A stretch of DNA of 64,000 nucleotides from Spirometra erinaceieuropaei. Taxonomy: Eukaryota; Platyhelminthes; Cestoda; Diphyllobothriidea; Diphyllobothriidae. The notes below the pieces were generated by a model. It saw only the letters and a program-made list of their open reading frames with translations, was not told where the DNA came from and did not search any database. Below, piece after piece: positions 9,786-21,069 of the stretch (the first letter of the stretch is position 1; each line of letters starts with the position of its first letter). A program made the position numbers and the translations under genes. The DNA is taken from NCBI GenBank assembly GCA_902702965.1, contig CACRXP010000314.1, positions 277,039 through 341,038 of the forward strand, given 5' to 3'.

Positions 9786-10388
9786 CCCTGCCAGCACATT
9801 GCCCCTTCATAGGCGGGGCTGGAAGGGGCTGGGTGGGGCCAGAGCCCCGCCTGCCAGCACATGGCTCCTTCATAGGCGGGGCTGGAGGGGGCTGGGCGGG
9901 GCTAGAGCCCCCTCTGGATTGAAGCCTTTTGAAGCGTATTTGCATCGAAAGATATGTTCCAAAAGCACCACTTATTGTACCTTCTTTGGAATTTAAACGA
10001 GCTAATTTATCAAAATTGGCTTATAAACCATGGAGAAAGCATCCGTTTACGCCCACTGAATGTAGCTGCGGATGAGCACAATATATTGAGGTTTTGTTTA
10101 AGTCCCTCATTGCTTAAACTCTTATTTGTCCACCGGTTTACAATCTGTGTGTGTTATTAATTCGTATATTTGACAATGGGGACGATATTTTAAAGTGGTG
10201 CCAAAAGTGGGCTGGGATGTGGCGTCCCCTGCGCATTTTTTTTCGCTGGCGGGGCTAGGCGGGGCTATCGCGTTGCATGCCCCGCCACAGCCCCCTCTAC
10301 AGCCCCGCCTAGCCCCCTCATAGCCCCCTCTAGCCCCGCCATTATTGAGGGGGCCAGGCGGGGCTAGGCGGGGCTGGTGCTGGCAGGG
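9786..10388 (+). mobile_element. GC-rich TIR element, short form (603 bp)
   Basis: Perfect 12-bp terminal inverted repeats CCCTGCCAGCAC/GTGCTGGCAGGG. Both subterminal zones are packed with GGCGGGGCTAG-type motifs. It is a reverse-complement relative of the 1547-bp element at 42524-44070, lacking about 1 kb of the middle, and its left end is duplicated (second CCAGCACATGG near 9852). Non-coding. Inserted in a PLE-5 tail; no clear target duplication is visible beyond CA. Confidence 0.8.
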
Positions 10389-10425
10389 CAGGGACTGAGA
10401 AGTCATGCACACAGCTCAAGAAAGT
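10389..10425 (-). mobile_element. PLE-5 3' tail, proximal piece
   Basis: Continues the PLE-5 tail across the inserted TIR element: GAAGTCATGCACACAG matches the reverse complement of 18361-18376. Confidence 0.6.
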
Positions 10426-10852
10426 CAGAGTGGTCACGATCGAGCCGAATGGTGTTATTTGGTGTTGTCTCACTCTTCGTGGCCATACCACAGGCCCTTG
10501 CGGTCGAGACGTTCAGTGGTCTGCTACGTCAAAATTACAATGAGAGCAATGGCCAGCCCACAGCTGAGGATCTCATAGAACTCATAAGGCACTGCCTCAA
10601 GACATTTTTTGCCTTCGAGGGGATCACATATGAGCAAATGAAGGGCACTCCAACGTGTTCACCAATCTCCGGGCTCATTCCGAGGCGCTTCTGGATAAAC
10701 TCGAGAAGCGACTGTTCGAGGAGTACAGAACCATATTGTGGGCACGATACGTTGACGATACCTTTGTATTCATCGAACAGGATGAAAGTAACTACCACGG
10801 GGAGCTGTTGAACTCAATAATTCCCGATCTACAGTTCACGATGGAAGAGGAA
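10426..10852 (+). pseudogene. PLE-4 reverse transcriptase, first part
   Basis: MVLFGVVSLFVAIPQALA corresponds to the RT motif VSFDVxSLFTSIP but with the catalytic Asp replaced by Gly. It continues with LIELIRHCLKTFFAFEGITYEQMKGTP, shifts frame near 10655-10680, and then gives WARYVDDTFVFIEQDE (second catalytic motif, intact) and LQFTMEEEV. The protein breaks at a GTCA repeat and resumes after the gap at about 11980. Confidence 0.8.
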
Positions 10853-10874
10853 GTCAGTCAGTCAGTCAGTCAGT
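10853..10874 (+). repeat. (GTCA)n microsatellite
   Basis: Five and a half GTCA units marking the left break point of the sequence inserted in the PLE-4 RT. Confidence 0.9.
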
Positions 10875-10993
10875 GTATTTGAGGGAAATAGGCTTACGCC
10901 TTTGAACTCCCTATTTGTACATAAAAAATCGATAAACAAGCAAAAATGTGAAGAAATTACAGCATTAAGTGAATGCATACATTGATTCACAGA

Positions 10994-11837
10994 NNNNNNN
11001 NNNNNNNNNNNNNNNNNNNNNNNNNNNNNNNNNNNNNNNNNNNNNNNNNNNNNNNNNNNNNNNNNNNNNNNNNNNNNNNNNNNNNNNNNNNNNNNNNNNN
11101 NNNNNNNNNNNNNNNNNNNNNNNNNNNNNNNNNNNNNNNNNNNNNNNNNNNNNNNNNNNNNNNNNNNNNNNNNNNNNNNNNNNNNNNNNNNNNNNNNNNN
11201 NNNNNNNNNNNNNNNNNNNNNNNNNNNNNNNNNNNNNNNNNNNNNNNNNNNNNNNNNNNNNNNNNNNNNNNNNNNNNNNNNNNNNNNNNNNNNNNNNNNN
11301 NNNNNNNNNNNNNNNNNNNNNNNNNNNNNNNNNNNNNNNNNNNNNNNNNNNNNNNNNNNNNNNNNNNNNNNNNNNNNNNNNNNNNNNNNNNNNNNNNNNN
11401 NNNNNNNNNNNNNNNNNNNNNNNNNNNNNNNNNNNNNNNNNNNNNNNNNNNNNNNNNNNNNNNNNNNNNNNNNNNNNNNNNNNNNNNNNNNNNNNNNNNN
11501 NNNNNNNNNNNNNNNNNNNNNNNNNNNNNNNNNNNNNNNNNNNNNNNNNNNNNNNNNNNNNNNNNNNNNNNNNNNNNNNNNNNNNNNNNNNNNNNNNNNN
11601 NNNNNNNNNNNNNNNNNNNNNNNNNNNNNNNNNNNNNNNNNNNNNNNNNNNNNNNNNNNNNNNNNNNNNNNNNNNNNNNNNNNNNNNNNNNNNNNNNNNN
11701 NNNNNNNNNNNNNNNNNNNNNNNNNNNNNNNNNNNNNNNNNNNNNNNNNNNNNNNNNNNNNNNNNNNNNNNNNNNNNNNNNNNNNNNNNNNNNNNNNNNN
11801 NNNNNNNNNNNNNNNNNNNNNNNNNNNNNNNNNNNNN
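10994..11837. other. assembly gap (Ns)
   Basis: 844 undetermined bases. Open frames spanning it are meaningless. The gap lies inside material inserted in PLE-4. Confidence 1.
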
Positions 11838-11977
11838 TGAGTGGATCGTTCGAGGAATTGCTGATTACGCTTCAATTTCTTAATCCAAATGGGTCCGCAG
11901 AGCGTCCAGTAGGCAGAAATCCCGGAAAAAGCAAATCCCTCGGAGGTCGAAATTTCAAACCGAATTCGAAAGGCGCG

Positions 11978-12062
11978 CCGTGAAGAGCAAACTTCCATTT
12001 TTGGATGTTCTCGTCTGCCGCCAATCAGACGGCAAGCTGGCGACGTCCGTCTACAAAAAAAT
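11978..12062 (+). pseudogene. PLE-4 reverse transcriptase, second part
   Basis: KSKLPFLDVLVCRQSDGKLA and TSVYKK pick up the PLE RT exactly where 10852 left off (MEEEV...LPFLDVLV). The frame then decays. Confidence 0.75.
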
Positions 12063-12189
12063 TGAGGATCACTCCGCAAACCAACGAACATGCTGAAGAC
12101 CGCGCGTTTCGAATGTGGTTTGAAATTTTCGACCTCTGAGTATTTCACTTTTATCGACATTTCTATCTCCTGGACGCCCTCACGGTTCA

Positions 12190-12575
12190 GTATAATTCAG
12201 TATATATGAGGGCTAGAGGCCGAGCCTTGGAAAACCCTATTTACAGATAGATGTTTGAAAAAAGACATGCAAATATTTACATAGCAGTTATGCCAGTCAT
12301 TGATATCATGTAAAAGTTTGACCATCAAGCATAAATTTATCAAGTCTTCTTTTGAAGGTCTCAGTGTTTTCCTTTAAGACAACGGAGTTCGGCAATTTGT
12401 TCCATCCCTCAACCAGCCGGTGGGAGAAGAATTTAGTCCGCAATTCAAGTTTGGCATATATTGTCTTCAATTTGTATTGGTGCCCTCGAAGATTTGTCGT
12501 CCGCGCCATTTCGAAGTCATCGCCAAACTGAAGAACGCAGTCTAGCCCTCGGACGATCCTGGAGGCCATGATCAT
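12190..12575 (-). pseudogene. LINE-D ORF2 C-terminus and 3' tail
   Basis: An 89-residue frame (12575 to 12306) carries the C-terminal signature of non-LTR RT proteins: LRGHQYKLK, FFSHRLVEGWNKLPNSVV, ETFKRRLDKFM. The 3' untranslated tail runs to about 12190 and includes TATATACTGAATTATACTGA. A second copy of the tail is at 18632. Confidence 0.75.
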
Positions 12576-13180
12576 CTCCCCTCTCTATTATCTATAAGAA
12601 TCTGATTCGTCTTTGCGACAAATATATCCCTGAAAACTTACACCAGGGCTTGTGCAGGATAACCTATATTCGTCCAATCGCCTCTATGCAAGAGCACTGA
12701 GAAATCTACAAAACCTATGAAAGGCTGAGTCGTTTACCTCATATCTTTTATCTGGTTGAAAATTCGTCTCGTACATTTAATAAAACCGTTTTAAACTTGC
12801 AAACTCAGTTATATCATTCGGAGAAATGCCCTCAAAACACAATGTAAAATGCCGCCCCAGGCCGGAGTCCGAGCTGGGCAGTTGATCGGCCAGAAAACCG
12901 TCATTACCACTAGGCCAGTGACTCGCGCCAGCCCTGTCAAAACAAATGATAGATCATGTGTTTCAAATGATATTAATGACTGCAGTGTGGGACGTTCTGC
13001 AGTCAGACCAATGCCCGTCCTTGACCACTACAAGTCTAGTGGCGTTGGGGTATGTCACATACGACGATGAAATCTGTACAACATGTTTTGGATTCATCCA
13101 TTAATTTTTGAAACTGGAGGGTGAGTGAAAAGGTCTAAAAATTGAGGAAGGAAAATTAAGGAATCTTACTCATCACTCAC
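12576..13180. other. no recognisable feature
   Basis: No recognised coding or repeat content; may include the LINE-A 5' untranslated region towards its right end. Confidence 0.4.
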
Positions 13181-14260
13181 GTGAAGAGAATAAGTCGACG
13201 CATTCGGCAATCAAGAATACAAAAAAAAACATATGCAACCACGGTCTGTTCAGCCATACCGAACGCCGGAACTGATGACGGTTCGTCTAAAGAACTAGAC
13301 ACAGTTGGATGCCAGTCTCTTAGGCGAGAAAAAGACCAACCAAAGCGAACTCTGAGAACACAGAAAATCCTAGGAGAACAACACGCACCCCTTTACGGTT
13401 CAATAAACGAAGGCAGCTTACATACACGCAGGTCAGCTGACGAAGACGGTCAAGAGGCCTACGAAGGACCGCCGGAGGCTCCCAAATATATTGAACAATA
13501 AAGATATCGGAACACCTTGTGGGCCGAAACCAAGCCAGAGTATTCAAGAGGAGGCTTTGAAAGAAATTGAGGTTAGCTTTTTAGACGAAAAACGCAGAAA
13601 GCCAGGAGGAAGTGTTATCAACATGCAGATGAATGAATCGTACACGGATATGAGTTTCGCTAACCCAAAAGCTAGTTCATCCGGAGCCCGCAAAACAAGT
13701 AAACTGGAAAAGAACGCTTAGTCAGTCAGAAGATGCGCGACAACAACGAACGCAAGATTCAGTCGCAAAAAAATATAGTTATAAAAGGAGTACCCGCATC
13801 AACGATAACAATTAAAAAGGACAGAGTTTAACATAATTTTGACCCTCTTCAAGTGTATGCCAAAGCTTTGTTAGGAGACGGCGAGTCACTTACTGTTCTC
13901 AAAGCATTCCGAATAGGGAAGACTCAGTAAAAGTTCGGTTCCAATTCCCGGCCTCGACCCCTAAATGTCATTTTGAATACTGAAGCACAGGCCCAGCTCC
14001 TGTTCCAGAGAAAATTATCTCTGCGGGGTCAGCATCCTGAAGTTTTTTTCAGCCGGATTACGAGCCAAAAGAGCGAATGAAAATGAGAGAGATGATGTTG
14101 GAACTGGAAACGCGGAGAAGCAGTGGCGAAATACACCTACAAATCAAGAACGGACAAATAATTCAGGTCAAAAGGACATTTGTTTGGCCGAAGGCCGTCA
14201 CTCCCACAACCTTACCAAAGCAAAGGTGCCAATTCCTGAGACTGATCGCCCCAGTGGTCT
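13181..14260 (+). pseudogene. LINE-A ORF1 relic
   Basis: Pieces in several frames. The key ones are ERKIQSQKNIVIKGVP near 13750-13800 (RNA-binding type ORF1 motif), LTVLKAFRIGK (about 13890), and FFQPDYEPKERMKMRE with MLELETRRSSGE (14048-14130). The last aligns with the intact LINE-C piece VFQPDYSPAERLKHREL. Confidence 0.7.
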
Positions 14261-14261
14261 C

Positions 14262-15456
14262 TGTCTAGAAATCTATTACACTAACTTTCAGAGTCTCCTC
14301 AAAAAGCTAGATGAACTCAGATTACCAGTCTCTTAACAGAAGCCTCACATAGTTGTCCTAACAGAGACATAGTTGCTGAGGAAATAAGTAGTAGCTAAGT
14401 CAGTATTGGAAGCTACCAACTGTTCCGTTGTGACGGATTTCAACGTAGAGCAGGAGGCACAGCGATTTGTGTGTCAAATGAAATTCCGTGCTGTCAGCGA
14501 GAAATATCCGATGGGGCGCCGCGAAATTTCGGAATAATTTCATGCAAGATATGTATCAAACAATTACCGACGCTGAAACTGTTTGTTGTCTATTGGCGTC
14601 CCGGCTCGAATGAAATCGCCGATATGGCATTACTTATTGCATCTGAGTTGTTACGTAAGCAGGAGAACTAACTACTTCTAGGTAACTTTAACGCTTCAGG
14701 AATAGATTGGAAAATTGCCTTAACAACCGCCCCGTCCACGTCATTTGGCCACAAGCTACCACAGCTCTCCCTGAATTAATACCTCATTGAACACATAAAA
14801 TTCGGAACAAGACTGAGAGAAGGACAACGATCTACCTGTTTAGATCTCGTTTTCAGTAAAGAAGAGTGATACATAAGAGAAGTGAATCTAAAACCTCTAC
14901 TCGGTTTAGGCGATCATATTGCTTTTACCTGCGTGTGCTCTCTCCTATCGAACCAACAACCAAAAATCAAGAGGCGCAGAAATATTTGGAAGGGTGACTT
15001 TAACGCAATGAAACGTACTCTTTTGAAGGACACCTGGTTAGTCAACATGGAAGATTCACTAGAATTCTGACAGTACTTTCGCAGGATTATAGAACATCTA
15101 ATTGACTCCTATTGTCCATTAAAATAACAAGACCGTGTGCGCGACCCCCGTGGGTCAATCCGACGACAAAAAAGACCATGAAGAAGAAACAGAGACCGTG
15201 GAAAAAGTATTTGCAACTTCGAGATCCAATGTCATTCGCCGAATACAAGGATCAGCGCGATAAATGCCGCAAACAAATGCGAGTTGCTAGAACTTTTTTC
15301 GAGCGCCGTCTGAAAGCAGAATCCATTACATGTCTCAAGAAGTTTTACGGATACATCCGCAGTGGGAGGAAACATAGGGACGAAATTGCGTGTATAAGGG
15401 ATAGCCTAGGAAACTTACTAGTTGAAGGGCCACAGAAAGTGCGATTACTGTCTTAG
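14262..15456 (+). pseudogene. LINE-A endonuclease and linker relic
   Basis: CLEIYYTNFQSLLKKLDELR matches the start of LINE AP-endonucleases, which read YTNAQSL.KLDE. PHIVVLTET follows in the same frame after a stop. The inter-domain linker is well kept at 15112-15456 (KTMKKKQRPWKKYLQLRDPMSF to KFYGYIRSGRKHRDE). Multiple stops in the endonuclease. Confidence 0.7.
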
Positions 15457-15549
15457 TTTTCTCAGTCGGTTTTTACGGAGGAGTCCTCAAAAGACAATCA
15501 GCAGTTTGAAATAGACCGAGACAGCCGGGAGCTTCAATTGCGCCAAAAT

Positions 15550-16565
15550 ACTGCCGTCATTGAAACCGTTGCCTTTTCCGTAGAAGAAGTAAGACGCGTC
15601 CTCAGTCAAATAAAACCAGATAAGTCCCCTGGACCCGACGGAATTCCTGGGCTGATACCTAAGGGCTATCAACGGAACTGTCAAAGCCTCTTTCGACTCT
15701 TTTTGAGCTGTCAATGAGAACAGGAAGGCTGCCCTCACAGTGGAAGACTGGTAACCGTATTCCCTTACATAAGGGAGGTGGCAGGATGGCAGCAAACAAC
15801 TTCAGGCCTATTAGCTTAACTTGCCTCCCATGCAAAGAGGTGAAAGCTCTAGTAAAGAGCGCTATACAGCAATTTTGTGAAGAAAACAACATCTGGCAGG
15901 ATTTTCAACTTGGCTTCCGGAGAGGACATTCCTACCCCTCAAATCTGCTAGCTTGTCTGGAGATCTGGACCAGGGCTTTAGAAGAGGGTTTTGAGGTCGC
16001 TGTCGTGTACATCGATTTCAGAAAAGCTTTCGATACTGTTCCGCATCAACGCCTTCTTCCCAAATTGATCGCCATCGACATCCGGGGAGATATTCTGAAC
16101 TGTATAAGGACGTTTCTGGTTGGTCTGAAACAATGTGTCTGTATTGGACGGCCGATGATCTCCGATACCGTGCAAACCCCTCCCCTCCCCTTTTCTTGAC
16201 GGTCGAATGTATGCCGCCAGCAGTTTTTTTTTCTCCTGAACCTTTCAAACCATAAAAACCATCATCAACTATATTTTTACTCTTCAGGGGTTTTTTTCAC
16301 TGCTGGTCGAATTTGTGTTTAATCGCTTCCCTTGACAATGCCTGTAAACTGGCATTTAATAAATTAAATTAACTATGTCATAAAGGGTGAACATGACCGG
16401 TGGTATGCCTCAAGACTCAGTTCTGGGACCATTGCTGTTCATCCTTTATGTTAATGATAGAAGTCAGGAACTCTACTGCGGCAAAATAATGCTTGCTTAC
16501 GACTGTAAGCTCTGGCAAGTCGTAAAGAGTCCTTACGACCAGAAAGGCCTCCAAAACAATCTGCA
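15550..16565 (+). pseudogene. LINE-A reverse transcriptase relic
   Basis: Motifs in order: KPDKSPGPDGIPG (about 15610), WKTGNRIPLHKGGG and NFRPISLTCLPCK (15745-15840), FQLGFRRGHS (15903), YIDFRKAFDTVPHQRLLPKL (16009-16068), and after the inserted LINE-B piece MPQDSVLGPLLFILYVND (16405-16458). The catalytic FADD is replaced by AYDC (about 16497), so the enzyme is dead irrespective of the frameshifts. Confidence 0.8.
16150..16375 (+). mobile_element. LINE-B 3' fragment inserted in LINE-A
   Basis: Closely matches 20845-21055: GATCTCCGATACCGTGCAA, TTGACGGTCGA, then CGCTTCCCTTGACAATGCC, ending in an AATAAATT-type tail. It splits the LINE-A RT between CVCIG and GGMPQDS, so it is younger than LINE-A. 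Confidence 0.8.
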
Positions 16566-17525
16566 TTGACTGCAAGCGTGGTCGGAGAATAGGCTTCTAA
16601 AGTTCAATGTGCAGAAGTGTGCCCTCCCTCATCTGCGTCCAACCAACTCTCGTTCAAACGAGAGCCTGAGAACATATCACCTGAAAGATATAAGACTCCC
16701 CGCAGAATCTTCACAGAAGGATCTCGGGGTTTGGATGCAGAACAACCTGAAACCAACACGGCAGTGCCACAAGGCTGCAATAAAACGCCATGGGAGTGCT
16801 CCATGCAATCAAAAGGGCGTTCGTATCCTTTGACCAAGACGTTTTTGGGAGAGTTTACTACATCTTTGTTCGGCCCCATTAAGAATATGGCCTACAAGCA
16901 TGGCGGTCATGGCTAGTAAAGGACCAAGCATGCCTCGAACGGGTACAACGTCGTGCAACAAAGCTGGCAAACGGTCTAAAACGCCAATCCCACACAGTCA
17001 GGCTGAATTGCCTTAATTTATTCCCTCTGTGTTACAGGCAGCAAAGAGGTGATCTTATCCTCGTCTACAAGGTAGTGCATGGCCTCGAGCATGGACTTAG
17101 ATTTAAGGGCATGCTTCAGTGACGCCCTTCACCCTATCTTCTTAACCACTCGATAAAGCTACGGACAACAATGTCCAGGCTGAATCATCGTTCTGATTTT
17201 TTTATGCAAAGGGTAGTGGAGAAATGGAACGATTTCTCTCAGTCAGTCGTGGAGGCGACGTCTCTACAACTCTTCACGAAACACATGGATGATTATTTGT
17301 GTCCCCTGTTTTCCCTCGAGAGTCTGAATGTGAACTAAATACCCCGCGACCCCGCAAATTATTTCTCTGAGACAACTGTGATCAAATGAATCAAGTACTG
17401 TATTAATAGCAAATATTTTAATGGTTCGTGCACAATTATTTCTAACCACGTGACATTTAATCAGTAGGGTTTTCAAAGGCTTTGCCCATTATCCTTACCA
17501 GATATAGCGAATAAACTGAAATTCT
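16566..17525 (+). pseudogene. LINE-A ORF2 C-terminus and 3' UTR
   Basis: Starts after an in-frame TGA at 16567-16569. Encodes SENRLLKFNVQKCALPHL, KDLGVWMQNNLKPTRQ, VEKWNDFSQSVVEATS and HMDDYLCPLFS in pieces. Stops here are shared with the inverted copy at 8.1-9.1 kb. Confidence 0.8.
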
Positions 17526-17529
17526 CAGG

Positions 17530-18515
17530 TTCTCAAAGCAACCACCCACTGCAACACAAACGAAGCTGTGTACGCACGCCATACCGACGGGTGGAAACTC
17601 ACTGCAGCACTCCAGCCGCCAAGCTGCACTAGATGAGGCTCCTCTAAGAACTCTTCAAAGTCAACGGCTATCCGCGAGCCTTCGTCGAACGGAGCCGAAA
17701 GCAACCGAGGAGGCGGATTGAAAAACGTAGTCAGTCAAATTCGTGGCGGAGCACTCCATGCATGAAGGGAGTCTCCGAAGCCGTGGCTTGGTCCCTCGCA
17801 CCTCTCGGAATAGGCGTTGCCCACAGGCACGACTCAACGATCCGTCGGTAAGTGATGCGGCCAAAGCTCTCTATCCCTAAGCGGTAGATGTCGGCCGTTG
17901 TCCACCGACTTCGGTGCAACCGCAGGATGTGCGAATATGTTTGGGAAAACCGTCCGACGGCCGCGAACGCGAATGCACGAGCATAAGTTGGCCCTACGAA
18001 GGTTGGACTCTAAGTCGAAGGCAGCAACTCATGCCGCCCAAGTAAGACACATCCTCAACTTTGAGGCCGTTGAGATTGTCTGCCATGTAGATGATCATAC
18101 GGCAAGGCAGTTGGAAGAAGCCCAGACGTTTGCCGTCTGCTCTGTCAACCGCCACACCAGTTTACCTCACCCTATCTGGTTTTATGGACATTCTTGGCGG
18201 GGGACAGCCATTACGCGGGACAATCTGTTCAGTCAACAGTCACCGCGGCCGACAAGGATGGGCGGGATTCAGGTCATAATGACATGTAGGTCGGATGCAG
18301 CCACACAGGCGGCTTTGGTGGGCCAGGCATCAGACAATGTGCGCCATAAAAGGAGAACTGTGTGCATGACTTCCCAGTGTCCGAAAAAGGGTATAAGAAA
18401 CGACCACTCGAAACGCCAGACCTCCAGTACACCTCTCCCGGTGAACGTCTCCTGTTCTTTTGATATGCCACCTGGGAATCGCATTTTCATTATTTTTAAA
18501 GTTGCAAGCATTTAA
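17530..18515 (+). mobile_element. PLE-5 3' half (linker, endonuclease relic, 3' tail)
   Basis: MKGVSEAVAWSLAPLGIGVA (17765-17824) and HRHDSTIRR form the PLE linker; a decayed GIY-YIG core follows (17897-18000, with RMHEHKLALRRLDS intact), then LNFEAVEIV, DDHTARQLEEAQTFA and SVNRHTSLPH, the usual end of the domain. The 3' tail (18340-18515) matches the tail interrupted by the TIR element at 9.7-10.4 kb. Frameshifts separate linker and endonuclease. Confidence 0.75.
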
Positions 18516-18631
18516 AGTGTGATCAGTTCAGAGTACAACCTTAGTAATAAGGGATCGCATCTGTCTACTGTGATTGAGCACGGAGAGACTGTAAACAACG
18601 AAGTGTTTATAAAGTTGACTCTGATTACTCA

Positions 18632-19060
18632 TGCAGTATAATTCAGTATATATGAAGGATAGAGGCACAGCCTTGGAAACCCCTATTTACAGATAGACGC
18701 ATGAAAACAACATGCAGATATTTACATAGCAGTTATGCCAGTCATTGCCAAAAAGTATGCGAGCAAGCTTCCTTTTAGACATGAAAATTGTGCCGACCGT
18801 CAGAATCCCACTTGGTATCGAGTTCAATGGTCGGAGAGCTCCTTGATTAAACGAAAACTTCCTGCGGCCTAGCCGCCTCCACTTGCTCTGGACTTTTTAA
18901 GGATACCCGCGTTAACGGCTTGTAAGGGCGAAATCGAAAAAGTCCTCCGATCTCAGTGAGCAATCCTGGCCACGTACAATCCGGAATTTCCGGAATTGGC
19001 TGCGCCTTAGTTGTCTGTAAGATAGAGGGAATAAGCCAAGCACATTTAACCTATCCTGTT
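18632..19060 (-). mobile_element. LINE-D 3' end, second copy
   Basis: The tail (ATTCAGTATATATGA, TTTACATAGCAGTTATGCCAG on the plus strand) matches 12196-12300. Minus-strand coding beyond it is decayed (SEDFFDFAL near 18940). Confidence 0.65.
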
Positions 19061-19724
19061 ACGACAAATGCTTTAAGCCATTTTTGCGTGACAAGCCCGA
19101 TTGAGCACAACGACATTTTCTGCGCTCCAACTGGACTATTTTTGACGTAGATACCACTTCACAGTTACCGTCTCTGAGAGTGCCGCTGGAAATGTACGTG
19201 CCAAATTTCTTTGTGTCTCTGGAAATTTTTTCTCTCGTGGAAATTTATCAAATATCTGTCTCTGAGCGGAATTTGTTTTTCCTCGAAATCGAACGGAGTC
19301 GATTCGCGCGCAGATATCGGCCTGGGAAGACAAAATCGTTGACACCTAGGAAGATCAGGAGTTATTCAGAGCCTTCGATATGCTCAAAACGGCTGACTGG
19401 CTCCTACATATATTTCATACAGTTCATATTTTTTTTCTACGGCGAATTTTTTAAAAATAGGCGTATTTTTCACCATTTCGCTTTGAATATTTGCCATAGT
19501 CCATCGTTTACAGTCGTAATTACCAGTTTGAATCTCAAAAGCGAATATATACTTACGAACGCACGAACTTCATGGGCACAGAGCAACTTTTTGGCAGTTT
19601 AACGATCAGGACCGGCATTACGCATGAAGGAAAGTCTATTGACATGACCCTGTCTTACAGGATTTGCGCTCGCCCTCTTTATAGTTACAGCCAGAGGCCC
19701 GCAAAGTGTGCTAAAAGCGTAGTC

Positions 19725-20282
19725 ATGGCAAAATCTGTTAGTTACGAGGACGAGCCGTGCAGTGGGTGCTCCTATATTCTGCTGAAAGTCCAAAAACTCG
19801 AAGAAGAGCTGGCTGCTTTAAGGGAACTCGTGCAAGCGAACTATGGTGGGCAAAACGCGGTTGACAGCGCTAGAGATAGTAAGACAAAGGGAAAAAGCGA
19901 AAGTTCAATACAGCCAAAGAACAAAATGTGTGGGAAACCTCAGTGCAGGGACACCGATACCCATGAATATGGTAAAATAGCAACGGAGTCTCTTGTTTCT
20001 ATGGAGGACAACAGAAGCGAACCATCAACTTCTCTCAGTCATTCCGCGTGTTCGGTAGAACCCTCGGCTGGAAGTGAAGAAACAAGCTCGTGAAAAGGTT
20101 GAATAGGTAAGCACCACAACAGGAGTATAAAACCCCAGACGACTCCGATGGATCTCCCAAGACCTTCAGCTGACAAGACCGCCGGAAACTGAACAAATTA
20201 ACCCATGGATCGTCAGCACTGCGTAGTCGTCCAGGGCCTATCGGAGTCGAATTCTCCTACCCCCGAAGGAGAAGATTTCCGC
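19725..20282 (+). pseudogene. LINE-C ORF1, N-terminal part
   Basis: From the ATG at 19725 the frame runs to 20093: a CSGC motif, a heptad-like coiled coil (LLKVQKLEEELAALRELVQ), then a low-complexity Ser/Lys region. After stops the frame is recovered as RQHCVVVQGLSESNSPTPEG (20210-20270), the conserved ORF1 nucleic-acid-binding start. The LINE-B insertion follows immediately. Confidence 0.7.
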
Positions 20283-20284
20283 TG

Positions 20285-21069
20285 ACCTCGTGCGTGCTAC
20301 TGAGCGGAAGAAAATAGAATCCGTTCAACACTTTTTTACCAAGAGAATTTTAACCCCGGAACATCGACACTTGTCTTACGAAGAACCTTGCCGGCTTACA
20401 GGCCTCGATCCTTTATGGTTCCGTAGATTACAAAAGGGACTATTTTTGCTATTTAAACTCTTATATAATCACACATTTAACCCGCTCACCTCTTTAAGAC
20501 ATCATATCCACCCACGACGTAACAGTCACCGTGAGGTCTTTTTATTTCTTCCTCTGGCACGTACTGTTAAATATCGTCGGTTCTTTTCTGTAAATGCAAT
20601 TGCTATTTGGAATAAACTACCCATGAGTGTGAAAACTCTGCAAAATTATCCTTTATTTAAGAGAACTATTACTCGATTTTTGCATTCAGAAAAGCTCCCA
20701 CAAATTTTGGGTGCTGAATCTACTGATCGACTGTACCGTAGCGATGGCGTTTGTGGTCTCTGAACACTATGACCGGTCTCACCAGCTGTTCCTTAACGCC
20801 TCTACTTTGGCTATCCCCAACTTCATGAAAGGAATTTGACGTCCGATAATCTCCGATACCGTGCAACCTCCCCCCTTCTTGACGGTCGATATTCTACCAC
20901 CGCCGGCAGTTTTTTCTCCTGAGCTCTCCAAACCATAAACCCACCATCAACTATATTTTTATCCCTTTAGCTCAGGAGTTTTTTTTCACTGCTGGTCGGA
21001 TTTGTGTTTAATCGCTTCCCTTGACAATGCCTGTAAACTGGCATTAAATAAATTTATTTATTTATTTAT
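20285..21069 (+). mobile_element. LINE-B, 5'-truncated, inserted in LINE-C ORF1
   Basis: The intact 157-residue frame 20290-20763 is the C-terminus of a LINE ORF2: KKIESVQHFFTKRIL, YEEPCRLTGLDPLWFRR, RFFSVNAIAIWNKLPMSVK, FKRTITRFLHS. A 3' UTR and a (TTTA)n tail end at 21069. LINE-C ORF1 resumes directly after it (LQHLMNKMLNSNEKVT). Confidence 0.85.

Larger units (their letters stand above)
13181..17525 (+). mobile_element. LINE-A, CR1-like non-LTR retrotransposon (relic)
   Basis: Contains remnants of ORF1 (13181-14260), endonuclease (from 14262), RT (15550-16565) and the 3' end to about 17525 (AATAAACTGAAATT). It has many stops and frameshifts throughout and a LINE-B 3' fragment inserted at 16150-16375. 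The domain order ORF1, AP endonuclease, RT is that of the CR1/L2 group. Its 3' segment is duplicated in inverted orientation at 8.1-9.1 kb. Confidence 0.85.

Noticed and set aside
11960..11985. EcoRI and AscI recognition sites close together (GAATTC, GGCGCGCC) after the gap, as in a cloning linker
   Set aside because: No other vector sequence is present and PLE sequence continues directly after; chance is likely.
10862..12160. Very long open frames across 10.9-12.2 kb on both strands
   Set aside because: They consist almost entirely of unknown residues from the 844-base assembly gap.
19572..19724. Extended N-terminus of LINE-C ORF1
   Set aside because: The upstream in-frame codons lack similarity to ORF1; the ATG at 19725 directly precedes the conserved Cys and coiled-coil region.
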